The notes under the pieces were generated by a model. The model saw only the letters and a program-made list of their open reading frames with translations, made no database searches and had not been told where the DNA came from. This document shows positions 8,217-15,792 of a stretch of 28,979 nt of DNA, piece by piece. Each line of letters opens with the position of its first letter. Positions within the stretch are counted from its first letter, which is position 1. The stretch is from CAZWCX01 sp964632945 (lineage in GTDB: Bacteria > Planctomycetota > MHYJ01 > WSZJ01 > CAZWCX01). Position numbers and translations under genes: made by a program. The stretch is taken from assembly GCA_964632945.1 (NCBI GenBank), contig CAZWCX010000097.1, positions 1 to 28,979 on the forward strand, in the 5' to 3' direction.

Positions 8217-8269
8217 GGGCGGCGATGCCATCGCCGGCGGTGCCGGCGGTGGGATGCGAGGAGCCCGGG

Positions 8270-11002
8270 ATGAGCACTCCATCGAATGACCTGCCCACCG
8301 TGGAGCATCTCGGCTTTCTCGAAGACCTTTCCGAACTGCCCGCCTGGTTGCATCCCGATCACCGCCCCGGGCCGCCGCCGGTCGATCATTACTCGTGCGC
8401 ATTCTGCGGGGTGGGCGACGGCGCGGCCGTACAGATCAAGCCGGGAAAGGACGGGGACGCCCCCGCGACGACGCCGGCCGGCGGCGAGGGAACGATCGAA
8501 TTCGAACGCTTCGGGCATCCCGTGAGATTGCCCGCGCGCCTCCGCGAGACGACCCGGCTCGAAGTCGACACCCCGATCCCCCTGACCGCTGCGGGGGGCG
8601 TCCTCTCCGCCACGTTGGTGCACGGGACCTCCGCGCGGCCGATCCTGCTCCGCGACGCGGGCCTGATCGCCGGCGCCGACGGCGTGACCCGCGCCCAGAC
8701 CTTCGCCGTCTTCGCCCCGGGAGTCTCCGTCTCCCGGAGCGTCTTCGCCGAGCCGCGGCCGACCACGGGCTGCCTCAAGTTCAAGATTTCCCTCGGACAG
8801 CAAAAGCCGGTCTTTCCCATCCACGTCGCCCCGAGCGTGCTCGATGCGACGGGACGGCGCCATCGGCTTTCGTACGAGGAGGGGGTGACGCGACTGTCCG
8901 ATCTCCTGCTCGCGCACTGTCCGCCGCGGGGGCGCACGCTCGTGTACGCCTGCGGCCAGATCGACTACTTCACGGTGTTTGCCTTTCAGGAGGTCTTTCG
9001 GTTGCTCGGCGTCCGGAATCTTGCGGGCAACGCCGAGCACTGCCTGAACGCCGGCGCCGTTCACAATGAAATCCTCACCGGCCAGGAGGGGCCCTTCCTG
9101 ACCCTGGAGGGTGCGTTTGACGGCCCGGACCGGGTGTTTCTCCTCAACGGCTGGAACGGACTGATCACCCATCCGCCGGCCTTCGCGCGGCTGATGGGAA
9201 AGTTGCACCAGGGCGCGGCCGAGGCCTGGCTGGTCGAGGTCGCCGTGACCGAATCGGCCAAGATGCTCGCGGCCAAGGTGGGGGCGGACCGGGTGTTGCT
9301 GATCCGCTCCGGCGGGGACCCGCACCTGGCGCTGGCGATCGCCCACGAGGTGTTCGCGCGCCACCCGCAGGCGGTGTCCGAGCGCTTCCTGGGGCGCTTC
9401 GCGGATCGCGCTTCGTTCGATCGGTACCGGACCCTCGCCGCCTCCGAGCGGTTCGCCCCCGCGGCGGTGGCGGAACGGATCGCGCCGGAGCCGAAGTATG
9501 CGGAACGACTGTTGCGCGGGATTCGCGAGATCGCGGCGCGTCTGGCCCGGCCGGAGACGGTGCCGATCAATCTGCCGTCGGTCGGACTGTCTCAGACGAA
9601 GGGAGCCGTTTCCCACTGCTTGTGGGGAAGTCTCCTCGCCCTGCTGGGCCGGTACGGGCTGCGCGCCGATGGGAGTCCCGCGGGCGGGACGCTGCGGATC
9701 CCGGGCCAGATCAATGCCCAGACCGAGGTTCAGGGGCTTTCGCGACGCGCCTTCATGGGCCGGATCCCCGTCACCGAAGAAGGAGCGCGGGAGGCGGCGC
9801 GGCGGATGGGACTTCCCGACGACGCCTATGCGACCGCCCTGGCGGAGCCCGCGCGCGCGGCGCTCGACTACTCGGACGATGCCGAGCCGGGGAAGCCGGA
9901 ATTGTTCCTGTTCTTCGGCACGCAATTCGAGAGCAACATGCCGGGGCGGCTGCGGTGGATCCGCAAGCTCGAGTCGGCCGGCACCACGTTCGTCGCCGTC
10001 GATCCGATCCCCGATCCCTTCTCGCTGCGTCGCGCCGCCCTCGTGCTGCCCTCGCCGCCGCACGCCGCCGCGGCCAAGCTCTACCAGAACGGCGAATGGC
10101 GGTTGACGCTGTCGGTTCCGCGCAAGCGCGCGGGCCGCGACACCCGGACCGACGCGACGCTCGTCTATGACGCGATGGCGGAAATCTCGCGGCGGCTGCG
10201 CGAAGACGCCTCCCTGCGCGCCGCCCATCCCGATCTGGCGCGCCACGCCGACTCCGGATATCTGCGCGCCCGATTCGAATCGCCCGAGCACGGAGGCGGA
10301 CTGCCCCGCTTCGACGGGGAAGTCAGCCGGCCGTCCTTGTGGCGACGCATCCTCGACTATTACGCCGCGGGCGAGGGGCGGACGGGAGCCGTCTATTGCC
10401 GGCCGGAACACGCCGACGGGCGCGAGGTCTCCTGGCGCGATCTGGTCGATCAGGGTTCGGTCGTGTACGGCGGCGTCGGCTCGACCCGCTTCCGGCTCGA
10501 CTACGACGACCCGGCGCACGAACCGTTCCGCGACGTGTACCGGCGACCGCGCAAGTTCGTCTTCTTCGTCCCGACCGAAAAGGACCTCGAGCTCCCCGGC
10601 GGGATCATCCTCAATTCCGGACGTTCCACGATGTCCGACGACAAGCGGCGTGTTCGCTTCGCCATCGCCACGTTCAATTCGGGGAAGGCGACGCCCGCCG
10701 AGGACATGCCCGACGAGAATCCCCTCCACGTCTCCCAGGTCCTGGCGGAACGGCTCGGGCTGGTCGAGAACGACCGCGTGCGCGTCACCAACGCGGAAAC
10801 GGGCGCGAGCCAGGTCCTGCGGGTCGTTCCCACCGACCGCCTGAAGGGGGACGCGGTCTACGCAAGCTTCCACAAGTCCCGCGCCGAGATCGACGAAGGC
10901 CGGTATCTGAACGACCTGACGTCCCACACGGGCCGCTGCCCGTACACGTCCCAATCCAATTTCAAGTCCACGGTGGTGACCCTGGAGAAGGTGAGCGGAT
11001 GA
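8270..11002 (+). CDS. Molybdopterin oxidoreductase, FdhF/nitrate-reductase superfamily, unusual Fe-S ligands
   Basis: A 910-residue large subunit of the bis-MGD superfamily, with no Tat signal and so probably cytoplasmic. The N-terminal Fe-S motif reads C43-x2-C46-x3-D50 (CAFCGVGD): the third cysteine is Asp. The probable fourth ligand is C168 (TTGCLKFK), about 117 residues on instead of the usual few dozen. The likely molybdenum ligand is C258 (AEHCLNAGAV). About 780-905 is the C-terminal molybdopterin-dinucleotide-binding domain (LNSGRSTMSD through TSHTGRCPYTSQ). The ATG at 8270 has GAGGAG 6 bases upstream. The stop overlaps the ATG of the sensor kinase. No small electron-transfer subunit is encoded nearby, though the reductase at 3799 is on the same strand. 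Substrate cannot be told: formate, nitrate or another oxyanion are options. The family call is firm; the activity is unknown. Confidence 0.85.
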   Translation: MSTPSNDLPTVEHLGFLEDLSELPAWLHPDHRPGPPPVDHYSCAFCGVGDGAAVQIKPGKDGDAPATTPAGGEGTIEFERFGHPVRLPARLRETTRLEVDTPIPLTAAGGVLSATLVHGTSARPILLRDAGLIAGADGVTRAQTFAVFAPGVSVSRSVFAEPRPTTGCLKFKISLGQQKPVFPIHVAPSVLDATGRRHRLSYEEGVTRLSDLLLAHCPPRGRTLVYACGQIDYFTVFAFQEVFRLLGVRNLAGNAEHCLNAGAVHNEILTGQEGPFLTLEGAFDGPDRVFLLNGWNGLITHPPAFARLMGKLHQGAAEAWLVEVAVTESAKMLAAKVGADRVLLIRSGGDPHLALAIAHEVFARHPQAVSERFLGRFADRASFDRYRTLAASERFAPAAVAERIAPEPKYAERLLRGIREIAARLARPETVPINLPSVGLSQTKGAVSHCLWGSLLALLGRYGLRADGSPAGGTLRIPGQINAQTEVQGLSRRAFMGRIPVTEEGAREAARRMGLPDDAYATALAEPARAALDYSDDAEPGKPELFLFFGTQFESNMPGRLRWIRKLESAGTTFVAVDPIPDPFSLRRAALVLPSPPHAAAAKLYQNGEWRLTLSVPRKRAGRDTRTDATLVYDAMAEISRRLREDASLRAAHPDLARHADSGYLRARFESPEHGGGLPRFDGEVSRPSLWRRILDYYAAGEGRTGAVYCRPEHADGREVSWRDLVDQGSVVYGGVGSTRFRLDYDDPAHEPFRDVYRRPRKFVFFVPTEKDLELPGGIILNSGRSTMSDDKRRVRFAIATFNSGKATPAEDMPDENPLHVSQVLAERLGLVENDRVRVTNAETGASQVLRVVPTDRLKGDAVYASFHKSRAEIDEGRYLNDLTSHTGRCPYTSQSNFKSTVVTLEKVSG

Positions 11003-12894
11003 AGGCCTCCTTCCGGGACAAGGTCTTCGCCGCCATGGCGCTGGCGGTGGCGCTTCCGTTCGCGGGATCGCTGCTCCTGCTCGACGCCATCGCCGCCGGG
11101 AGTTTCGAGGAATTGATCGAAGTACGCGTCGCCCAGGGCCGCGCGCAGTTCGACCAGGCGACCCGGCACGTCCTGCAGATCCTGGCGCGCTCCGGGCTTC
11201 TGCTGGCGCAGTCCCCGCGGCTCGAGGAAGTCTTGATCGAGGAGCGCCTGCACGGCGACGTCGCCGCGGTGACGCAGTACGAGCTGGAGTATCGCGGACT
11301 CGCGACCGACTTTTTCTCCGTGTCCGATGCGGACGGGGCGCCGCTCGCCCGTTGTGTCGTCGAGCCGGGCGGCGGCGGGTCCGCCGGAAAGGTGCCCTGG
11401 CGGAATTGCGCGCCGACGGGGGAACCGGCCGAGGCGGAGTTGTCGCGCGCCGCGCTCGTGGCGGACCGGACCCGGTCGGAAGGATTCCTGGTGATCGAGG
11501 GCCGGCTGTTCCTGGCCGCCGCGTTCCCGGTGGAAGGGCAGGAAGGCCTGCTCGGCACCCTCGTCCTCGGGGAGGAAGTTACCGACGCCGCCGCGAGGGA
11601 ATTGCACGAGTTGCAGGGCCGGGAGGATGCGCTGGCCTACGGCCTGGGCGACCGGCTGATCGCGACGAGTCTGGCCGCGGACGCACGCGAGGAAACCGCG
11701 CGCGCGGTGGCCCCGCTGGCCGCGACCTTGACGGGCGCCGCCCTGGCCTCGGGTCCGGTCCACGTCGGCGGTCGGGATTTCCGCGTCGTGCTCACCCGGG
11801 TCCCCGCCCGCGGGGCGGGCGCGCCGGTCTACACCGCGCTTTTCCTGTCGCTGCGCACCCTGGTCGAGTTCCGGAGCCGGTTGCGCACGGTGGCCGTCGC
11901 GGTCGCCGGCGTCGCGCTCGTGATCGCGCTCGGCGCCGGGGCCGTTCTCGCCGGTCAGGTCTCTCGACCCGTGCGCGACCTGCTCGGGGCCACCGAACGG
12001 GTCGCCAGCGGCGACTACTCGCACCGGCTGGCCGTCGGATCCGCGGACGAGATCGGGCAACTGGCGGTCGCGTTCAACAAGATGGCCGGAGACCTGGCGA
12101 CCAACCAGCGCTTGCGCGAGGAGATGGAGAAGGAGCGCCATCGCGCCATTACCCAGATGGTCGTGGGCATGGCGCACGAACTCAATACCCCCATCGGCAT
12201 CATCCGCACGGCCGCGAGCGTCTCCTCGGAACGGCTTGCGCCCGACCTGGCCCGCGACGAGGACGGGCGCGAGGCCCTGAACGATGCGATCGAGGCCGCC
12301 GACCTCATTCAACGGAATGTGGAACGATTGAGCCGGCTGGTGCAGCGCTTCAAGACCATGTCGGTCAGCCAGGTCGCCGACACGATCGAAACGGTTCCTT
12401 TCCCGGAGACCGTGCGCGAGACCGTCGAACTGTTCAAGATGAATGCCCGCCGCGCCGGGCTCGAGATCCGCATCGTGGACGAGGTCCCCGTGGCGGATAC
12501 CGCCTGGGTCGGCTTCCCGGGCTACCTGTCGCAGGTGGTGCTCAATTTCCTCACCAACGCGGAACGCTATGCCTACCCGGACGGGACCGGCGGGACGGTC
12601 GAGGTCCGGGTCGGCGTCGAGGCAGACCGGTTCCTCCTCTCGGTGCGCGACTTCGGGAAAGGCGTTGCTCCGGAGGACCGGGTGCGCCTGTTCGAGCCGT
12701 TCTTCACCACCGGACGCAACCAAGGCGGCACCGGCCTGGGGCTGGCGATCGTGCGCACGCTGGTCACCGGGCCCATGCGCGGGTCGATCGAGGTCGCCTC
12801 CGAACCGGGGAAAGGGACGGAGTTCACCGTGCGGGTCCCGCGCACGATCGAAGCGGCGCCGGAAGGCGCCCACAGCAGCGGAGGAACGTCATGA
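10999..12894 (+). CDS. Membrane sensor histidine kinase (HAMP-HisKA-HATPase)
   Basis: A 631-residue two-component sensor. Membrane spans at about 9-31 and 298-319 enclose a periplasmic sensor region of about 265 residues that resembles a Cache-type domain. HAMP follows (320-372), then the phospho-acceptor helix with MAHELNTPIG (H393). The ATPase domain has an N-box (VVLNFLTNAERYA), a G1 box (DFGKGVAPED) and a late glycine box (GGTGLGLAIV). All catalytic motifs look intact. The HELNTP form of the H-box differs from the commoner HELRTP. The ATG at 10999 overlaps the TGA of the molybdoenzyme gene, so the two are translationally coupled and probably work together. It should phosphorylate the regulator at 12891. 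The ligand is unknown; periplasmic sensing of the enzyme's substrate is an inference. Confidence 0.93.
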   Translation: MKASFRDKVFAAMALAVALPFAGSLLLLDAIAAGSFEELIEVRVAQGRAQFDQATRHVLQILARSGLLLAQSPRLEEVLIEERLHGDVAAVTQYELEYRGLATDFFSVSDADGAPLARCVVEPGGGGSAGKVPWRNCAPTGEPAEAELSRAALVADRTRSEGFLVIEGRLFLAAAFPVEGQEGLLGTLVLGEEVTDAAARELHELQGREDALAYGLGDRLIATSLAADAREETARAVAPLAATLTGAALASGPVHVGGRDFRVVLTRVPARGAGAPVYTALFLSLRTLVEFRSRLRTVAVAVAGVALVIALGAGAVLAGQVSRPVRDLLGATERVASGDYSHRLAVGSADEIGQLAVAFNKMAGDLATNQRLREEMEKERHRAITQMVVGMAHELNTPIGIIRTAASVSSERLAPDLARDEDGREALNDAIEAADLIQRNVERLSRLVQRFKTMSVSQVADTIETVPFPETVRETVELFKMNARRAGLEIRIVDEVPVADTAWVGFPGYLSQVVLNFLTNAERYAYPDGTGGTVEVRVGVEADRFLLSVRDFGKGVAPEDRVRLFEPFFTTGRNQGGTGLGLAIVRTLVTGPMRGSIEVASEPGKGTEFTVRVPRTIEAAPEGAHSSGGTS

Positions 12895-13814
12895 TTCCGC
12901 GACCGCAACGGTACCGGGTCCTGATCGTCGACGACGAGCCGGACGTGCATCAACTGACCCGCCTGAGCCTGAAGGGACTGCGCTACCGGGATCGCGGCGT
13001 CGACTTCGACGTGGCGGCCTCGGGGAAGGAAGCGGTCGAGTCGGTGCGCGCGCGCCCGGACACGGCGGTGATCCTCCTCGACGTGGTGATGGAAACCACC
13101 CACGCCGGTTTGGACGCGGTAAAGGCGATCCGCGGGGAACTGAACAACCGGTTCGTGCGCATCCTGCTGCGGACCGGCCAGCCCGGGGCCGCCCCCGAAC
13201 GCAAGGTGATCGACGAATACGACATCGACGGGTATCTCGCGAAGGCGGAAATCACCACCAACCGGCTGTATGGCGCGGTGCGCACGGCGATCAAGGCCTT
13301 CGATGAACTGCTCGAGCTGGAACGGCATCGGGAGGTGCTGTCCTTCCTCAACCGATCCATGGCGGGCCTGCGGTCGTACGAGCCGCTGGAGACGACGTTG
13401 CGACGGGTGCTCGAGACGGCGGTGGCCCTGACCCCCGCCCCGCTCGCCGTCCTCGGGCTGCAGACGATGGACGAAAAGGGAAACCCGAAGCGCGTGCTGG
13501 AACACCTCGCGACCGGGGACCCCGCGCGGGCGGCGGCAGCGGCCCGGGAGATTCAGGCGAAGTTCGCCGCGGACCCGGCCGCGCATACGTTGCAGGATGC
13601 GGCCGCCTGGAACGGCGGCACCCTCTGCCCGCTGGCCCTGCATCGCAATCTGGGACATGGATGGATCTGGCTGGAGGGTTCCATCCCGGACGACCTCGCG
13701 CGACAAGCGCTTCCCCTCCTTGCCGCCCATGCCGCCAACGCCCTGTACGCCGCAGTGGCCCAGGCCGTACTCGAGGCGCGTGAAGGTCCGTTCTTCGAGT
13801 CGGTCACGGTATGA
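12891..13814 (+). CDS. Response regulator, REC-DUF3369, no DNA-binding domain
   Basis: A 307-residue regulator. The receiver domain (about 8-135) has the acidic pair D14/D15, phospho-acceptor D64 (LLDVVME), the conserved Thr in LLRTGQPG and Lys in YLAKAE. The segment RTGQPGAAPERKVIDEYDID is typical of receivers linked to DUF3369, and residues 140-307 fit that GAF-like domain. Many REC-DUF3369 proteins continue into an HD-GYP phosphodiesterase; this one stops and has neither HD-GYP nor helix-turn-helix. Its output must therefore be through protein contact or small-molecule binding. ATGA overlaps join it to the sensor gene before it and the HPP gene after it. REC assignment is certain; the DUF3369 call is by remembered motif. 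Confidence 0.92.
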   Translation: MIPRPQRYRVLIVDDEPDVHQLTRLSLKGLRYRDRGVDFDVAASGKEAVESVRARPDTAVILLDVVMETTHAGLDAVKAIRGELNNRFVRILLRTGQPGAAPERKVIDEYDIDGYLAKAEITTNRLYGAVRTAIKAFDELLELERHREVLSFLNRSMAGLRSYEPLETTLRRVLETAVALTPAPLAVLGLQTMDEKGNPKRVLEHLATGDPARAAAAAREIQAKFAADPAAHTLQDAAAWNGGTLCPLALHRNLGHGWIWLEGSIPDDLARQALPLLAAHAANALYAAVAQAVLEAREGPFFESVTV

Positions 13815-14605
13815 GCGAGGGCGCCGCAGGGATCCCCAAGCCGACCGCCGACCCCGCGCGTCCGACCGGCGAGGCGCCGCGGCCGGCGCCCGGCTCTGCG
13901 CCTCCGTCCGGCCCCCCGGCCGATCCAGGTTCCCGCGGGGAGCCCGGCACTCCCGGTCCGCCGGCGCCGGCATCCGCCTCCCCGCGCGGACCGGCAGACT
14001 CCGTCACGAATCCGCCCCCTCCGGCCTCCGCTTTCCTCCCCGCGGTTCCGGCCAGCGTCCTCGAGCGCTCCCGGTTGCACCCGCTGGTCAAGCGATTCTC
14101 CGAGCGAACCGTGTGGGCGGGCTTCGTCTTCGTCAACGGCTTCATCACCATCGCGGTCCTGGCGTGGCTTGCCCGGCTCACGCGAACGCCCCTCGTCTTT
14201 CCCTCGCTGGGTCCGACCGCCTTCTTGTTCTTCTTCACCCCCACGCTGCCCGCCGCCAGTCCGCGGAATACCATGATCGGGCATGCCATCGGCATCGTGT
14301 GCGGCTGGGGTTCCCTCTGGGTGTGCGGCCTCGAAGTCGCGCCGCCGGCTTTCATCACCGGGGTCGATGGGGCCCGCGTGGTCGCTGCCGGATTGTCCCT
14401 CGCGGCTACGGCGGCCGGGATGGTCCTCTTTCGCGCACCCCATCCGCCCGCGGGCGCCACCACCCTCATCATATCGCTCGGAGTGATCACCCGACCCGCC
14501 CATCTTCTCGGCATGGAGTTCGCCATCGGCCTCCTGACCCTGCAAGCCCTCCTCGTCAATCGACTGGCGGGAGTCGACTACCCGACCTGGCGCGCCCGGT
14601 CGTAG
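13811..14605 (+). CDS. HPP-family integral membrane protein
   Basis: A 264-residue protein. Residues 1-80 are Pro/Ala/Gly-rich and probably disordered. From about 100 on there are five or six hydrophobic spans, with the family signatures PSLGPTAFLFF (131-141) and APHPPAGATTL (209-219), which contains the name-giving HPP. HPP proteins of plants and cyanobacteria have been linked to nitrite transport across chloroplast or plasma membranes. By context this one may carry the substrate or product of the molybdoenzyme, which would favour nitrogen oxyanions, but this is inference. The ATG at 13811 overlaps the TGA of the regulator gene. The long disordered N-terminal extension is unusual to my knowledge. 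Confidence 0.9.
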   Translation: MSEGAAGIPKPTADPARPTGEAPRPAPGSAPPSGPPADPGSRGEPGTPGPPAPASASPRGPADSVTNPPPPASAFLPAVPASVLERSRLHPLVKRFSERTVWAGFVFVNGFITIAVLAWLARLTRTPLVFPSLGPTAFLFFFTPTLPAASPRNTMIGHAIGIVCGWGSLWVCGLEVAPPAFITGVDGARVVAAGLSLAATAAGMVLFRAPHPPAGATTLIISLGVITRPAHLLGMEFAIGLLTLQALLVNRLAGVDYPTWRARS

Positions 14606-14653
14606 ATTCCGGAATTCCCTGAACCTTTCGGGCCGGCGACCGTCTGATCGGTC

Positions 14654-14845
14654 ATGAGAACGGAAACCGCAACCTCCCTCAGCTCTCCGCGTGACTTCCT
14701 GCTTGCGGAACGCATGACCCGCAAGGCGACGGTCCTGCCCGCCTGCGCCCGCACCCACCTCCTGAGCGGGCGCATTACCATCTTCGGGATGGTCGGGCTG
14801 ACCGTCCAGGGAGCCCAGGGGGCCTGCCTCGACCCACCCGGTTGA
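14654..14845 (+). CDS. Hypothetical 63-residue protein
   Basis: A frame of 63 codons, 48 bases after the HPP gene and 26 bases before a strong terminator. Codon third positions are mostly G or C, as in neighbouring genes, which favours real coding. The product has two cysteines and a moderately hydrophobic stretch (ITIFGMVGLTV), with no recognised family. There is no clear ribosome site: a small inverted repeat (14638-14642 with 14649-14653) ends right at the ATG. It could be the last gene of the operon or a non-coding tail. Confidence 0.4.
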   Translation: MRTETATSLSSPRDFLLAERMTRKATVLPACARTHLLSGRITIFGMVGLTVQGAQGACLDPPG

Positions 14846-14871
14846 CGACGCTCGTCTTCCCCCGGGAAGGG

Positions 14872-14921
14872 CACGACCGGGGGTCCGCTGGAGCACGGCG
14901 GACCCCCGGTCGTGTCGTTTT
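14872..14921 (+). terminator. Strong intrinsic-type terminator ending the molybdoenzyme operon
   Basis: Bases 14872-14888 pair perfectly with 14898-14914 (17 bp, mostly G-C) around a 9-base loop, followed by TCGTTTT. The T-run is short, but the stem is the strongest in the window. It separates the operon from the acetyltransferase gene at 14951. Confidence 0.7.
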
Positions 14922-14950
14922 CGGACCCCGTGGTCGAGAAAGGCAGTGCC

Positions 14951-15565
14951 ATGAAGAACCCGTTTCGCATCGGGGCGCGGGTCTACCTGCGCCCCCTGGA
15001 GGGCGAGGACCTGCCGCGCCTCCAGCGCTGGTTCAACGACCCCGAAGTGACCCGGTACCTGTCCACGACGCGCCCCATGAGCGCCGCGGACGAGCGCCGG
15101 TGGCTCGATGGGCTGGCGGACAACCCCGCCGAAGTGTGCCTCCTGATCGTCGTGCGGGACGGGGATGTCCCGCTCGGCACGGTCGGATTGCACCGCGTCG
15201 GCGGACCCCACCGGCAGGCCGGACTCGGCATCGCCCTGGGCGAGAAGTCGTACTGGAACCAGGGTCTGGGCACGGAGGCGATGGAACTCATCCTGGCCTA
15301 CGGATTCGACACGCTGAACCTGCACCGGATCGAACTGCTCGTGTACGCGACCAATCCGCGCGCCCGGAAAGTGTACGAACGCGTGGGCTTCCGCCTGGAA
15401 GGGACCATGCGGGAGGCGCGCTTTTTTGCGGGCGTCTGGGAGGATGTTTTCCGCATGGCCATCCTCGAACACGAGTATCGCAACCGGCTTCGCGCATCGG
15501 GCGGGGCCCGGAGCGGGGTCGAAGTCGCCTGTGGGGCGGCTGAGCCCTGGCCGGGCTCCGGATGA
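14951..15565 (+). CDS. GNAT-family N-acetyltransferase, RimJ/RimL-like
   Basis: A 204-residue acetyl-CoA-dependent acetyltransferase. The start (VYLRPLEGEDLPRLQRWFND) is the usual RimJ/RimL opening. The acetyl-CoA-binding motif A lies at about 96-120 (GLGIALGEKSYWNQGLGTEA), followed by NLHRIEL and a NPRARKVYERVGFRLEG segment typical of the family. The last 30 residues are a variable tail. It may act on a protein N-terminus, an amino group of a metabolite or an antibiotic; the sequence does not say. ATG at 14951 is preferred over the upstream start of the same frame because conserved sequence begins there and AAAGG lies 7 bases before it. It stands alone between two hairpins. Confidence 0.88.
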   Translation: MKNPFRIGARVYLRPLEGEDLPRLQRWFNDPEVTRYLSTTRPMSAADERRWLDGLADNPAEVCLLIVVRDGDVPLGTVGLHRVGGPHRQAGLGIALGEKSYWNQGLGTEAMELILAYGFDTLNLHRIELLVYATNPRARKVYERVGFRLEGTMREARFFAGVWEDVFRMAILEHEYRNRLRASGGARSGVEVACGAAEPWPGSG

Positions 15566-15599
15566 TCGCGTGGAGCGGAACTCAGGCCCCGATTCAGGC

Positions 15600-15634
15600 G
15601 CGTGGGGGACGGGCGGCTGCCCGCTCCCCCGCGC
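15600..15634 (+). terminator. GC-rich hairpin downstream of the acetyltransferase gene
   Basis: Bases 15600-15614 pair with 15619-15634 over about 15 positions with one bulge and one G-U pair, closing a GGCT loop. It lies 35 bases past the stop. It lacks a T-run, so it may only support factor-dependent termination. Confidence 0.4.
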
Positions 15635-15677
15635 CGGGAGACCGTTGCGAAGGGCTCCCGGCCCCCGAGAAGGGCGC

Positions 15678-15706
15678 TTGATTGTCCCGCGTCGATCGCG
15701 TATCCT
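15678..15706 (+). promoter_or_regulatory. Promoter of the helical-repeat membrane protein gene
   Basis: TTGATT (15678-15683), 17 bases, TATCCT (15701-15706): one of the best sigma70-type matches in the window. It places the transcript start near 15713 and so rules out the TTG at 15682 as a translation start, supporting ATG 15793. Confidence 0.55.
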
Positions 15707-15792
15707 GTTCGCACCGCGCCGCCGTCTGGGCGCGCAAGTCGGTCCCCTTCGACGCTTTGGGGTCAGCGACCCCGATCTCCGCGGAGACCTGC

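Noticed and set aside
8145..8269. Molybdenum-cofactor riboswitch upstream of the molybdoenzyme
   Set aside because: I could not match conserved parts of the known motif as I remember it; only a generic stem-loop is supported.
5729..10954. Open frame of 1741 codons on the minus strand, antisense to the GGDEF and molybdoenzyme genes
   Set aside because: The translation has no recognisable domain and is rich in Arg, Gly, Gln and His. At about 70% GC the antisense of a real gene often lacks stops. The plus-strand genes have full catalytic motifs.
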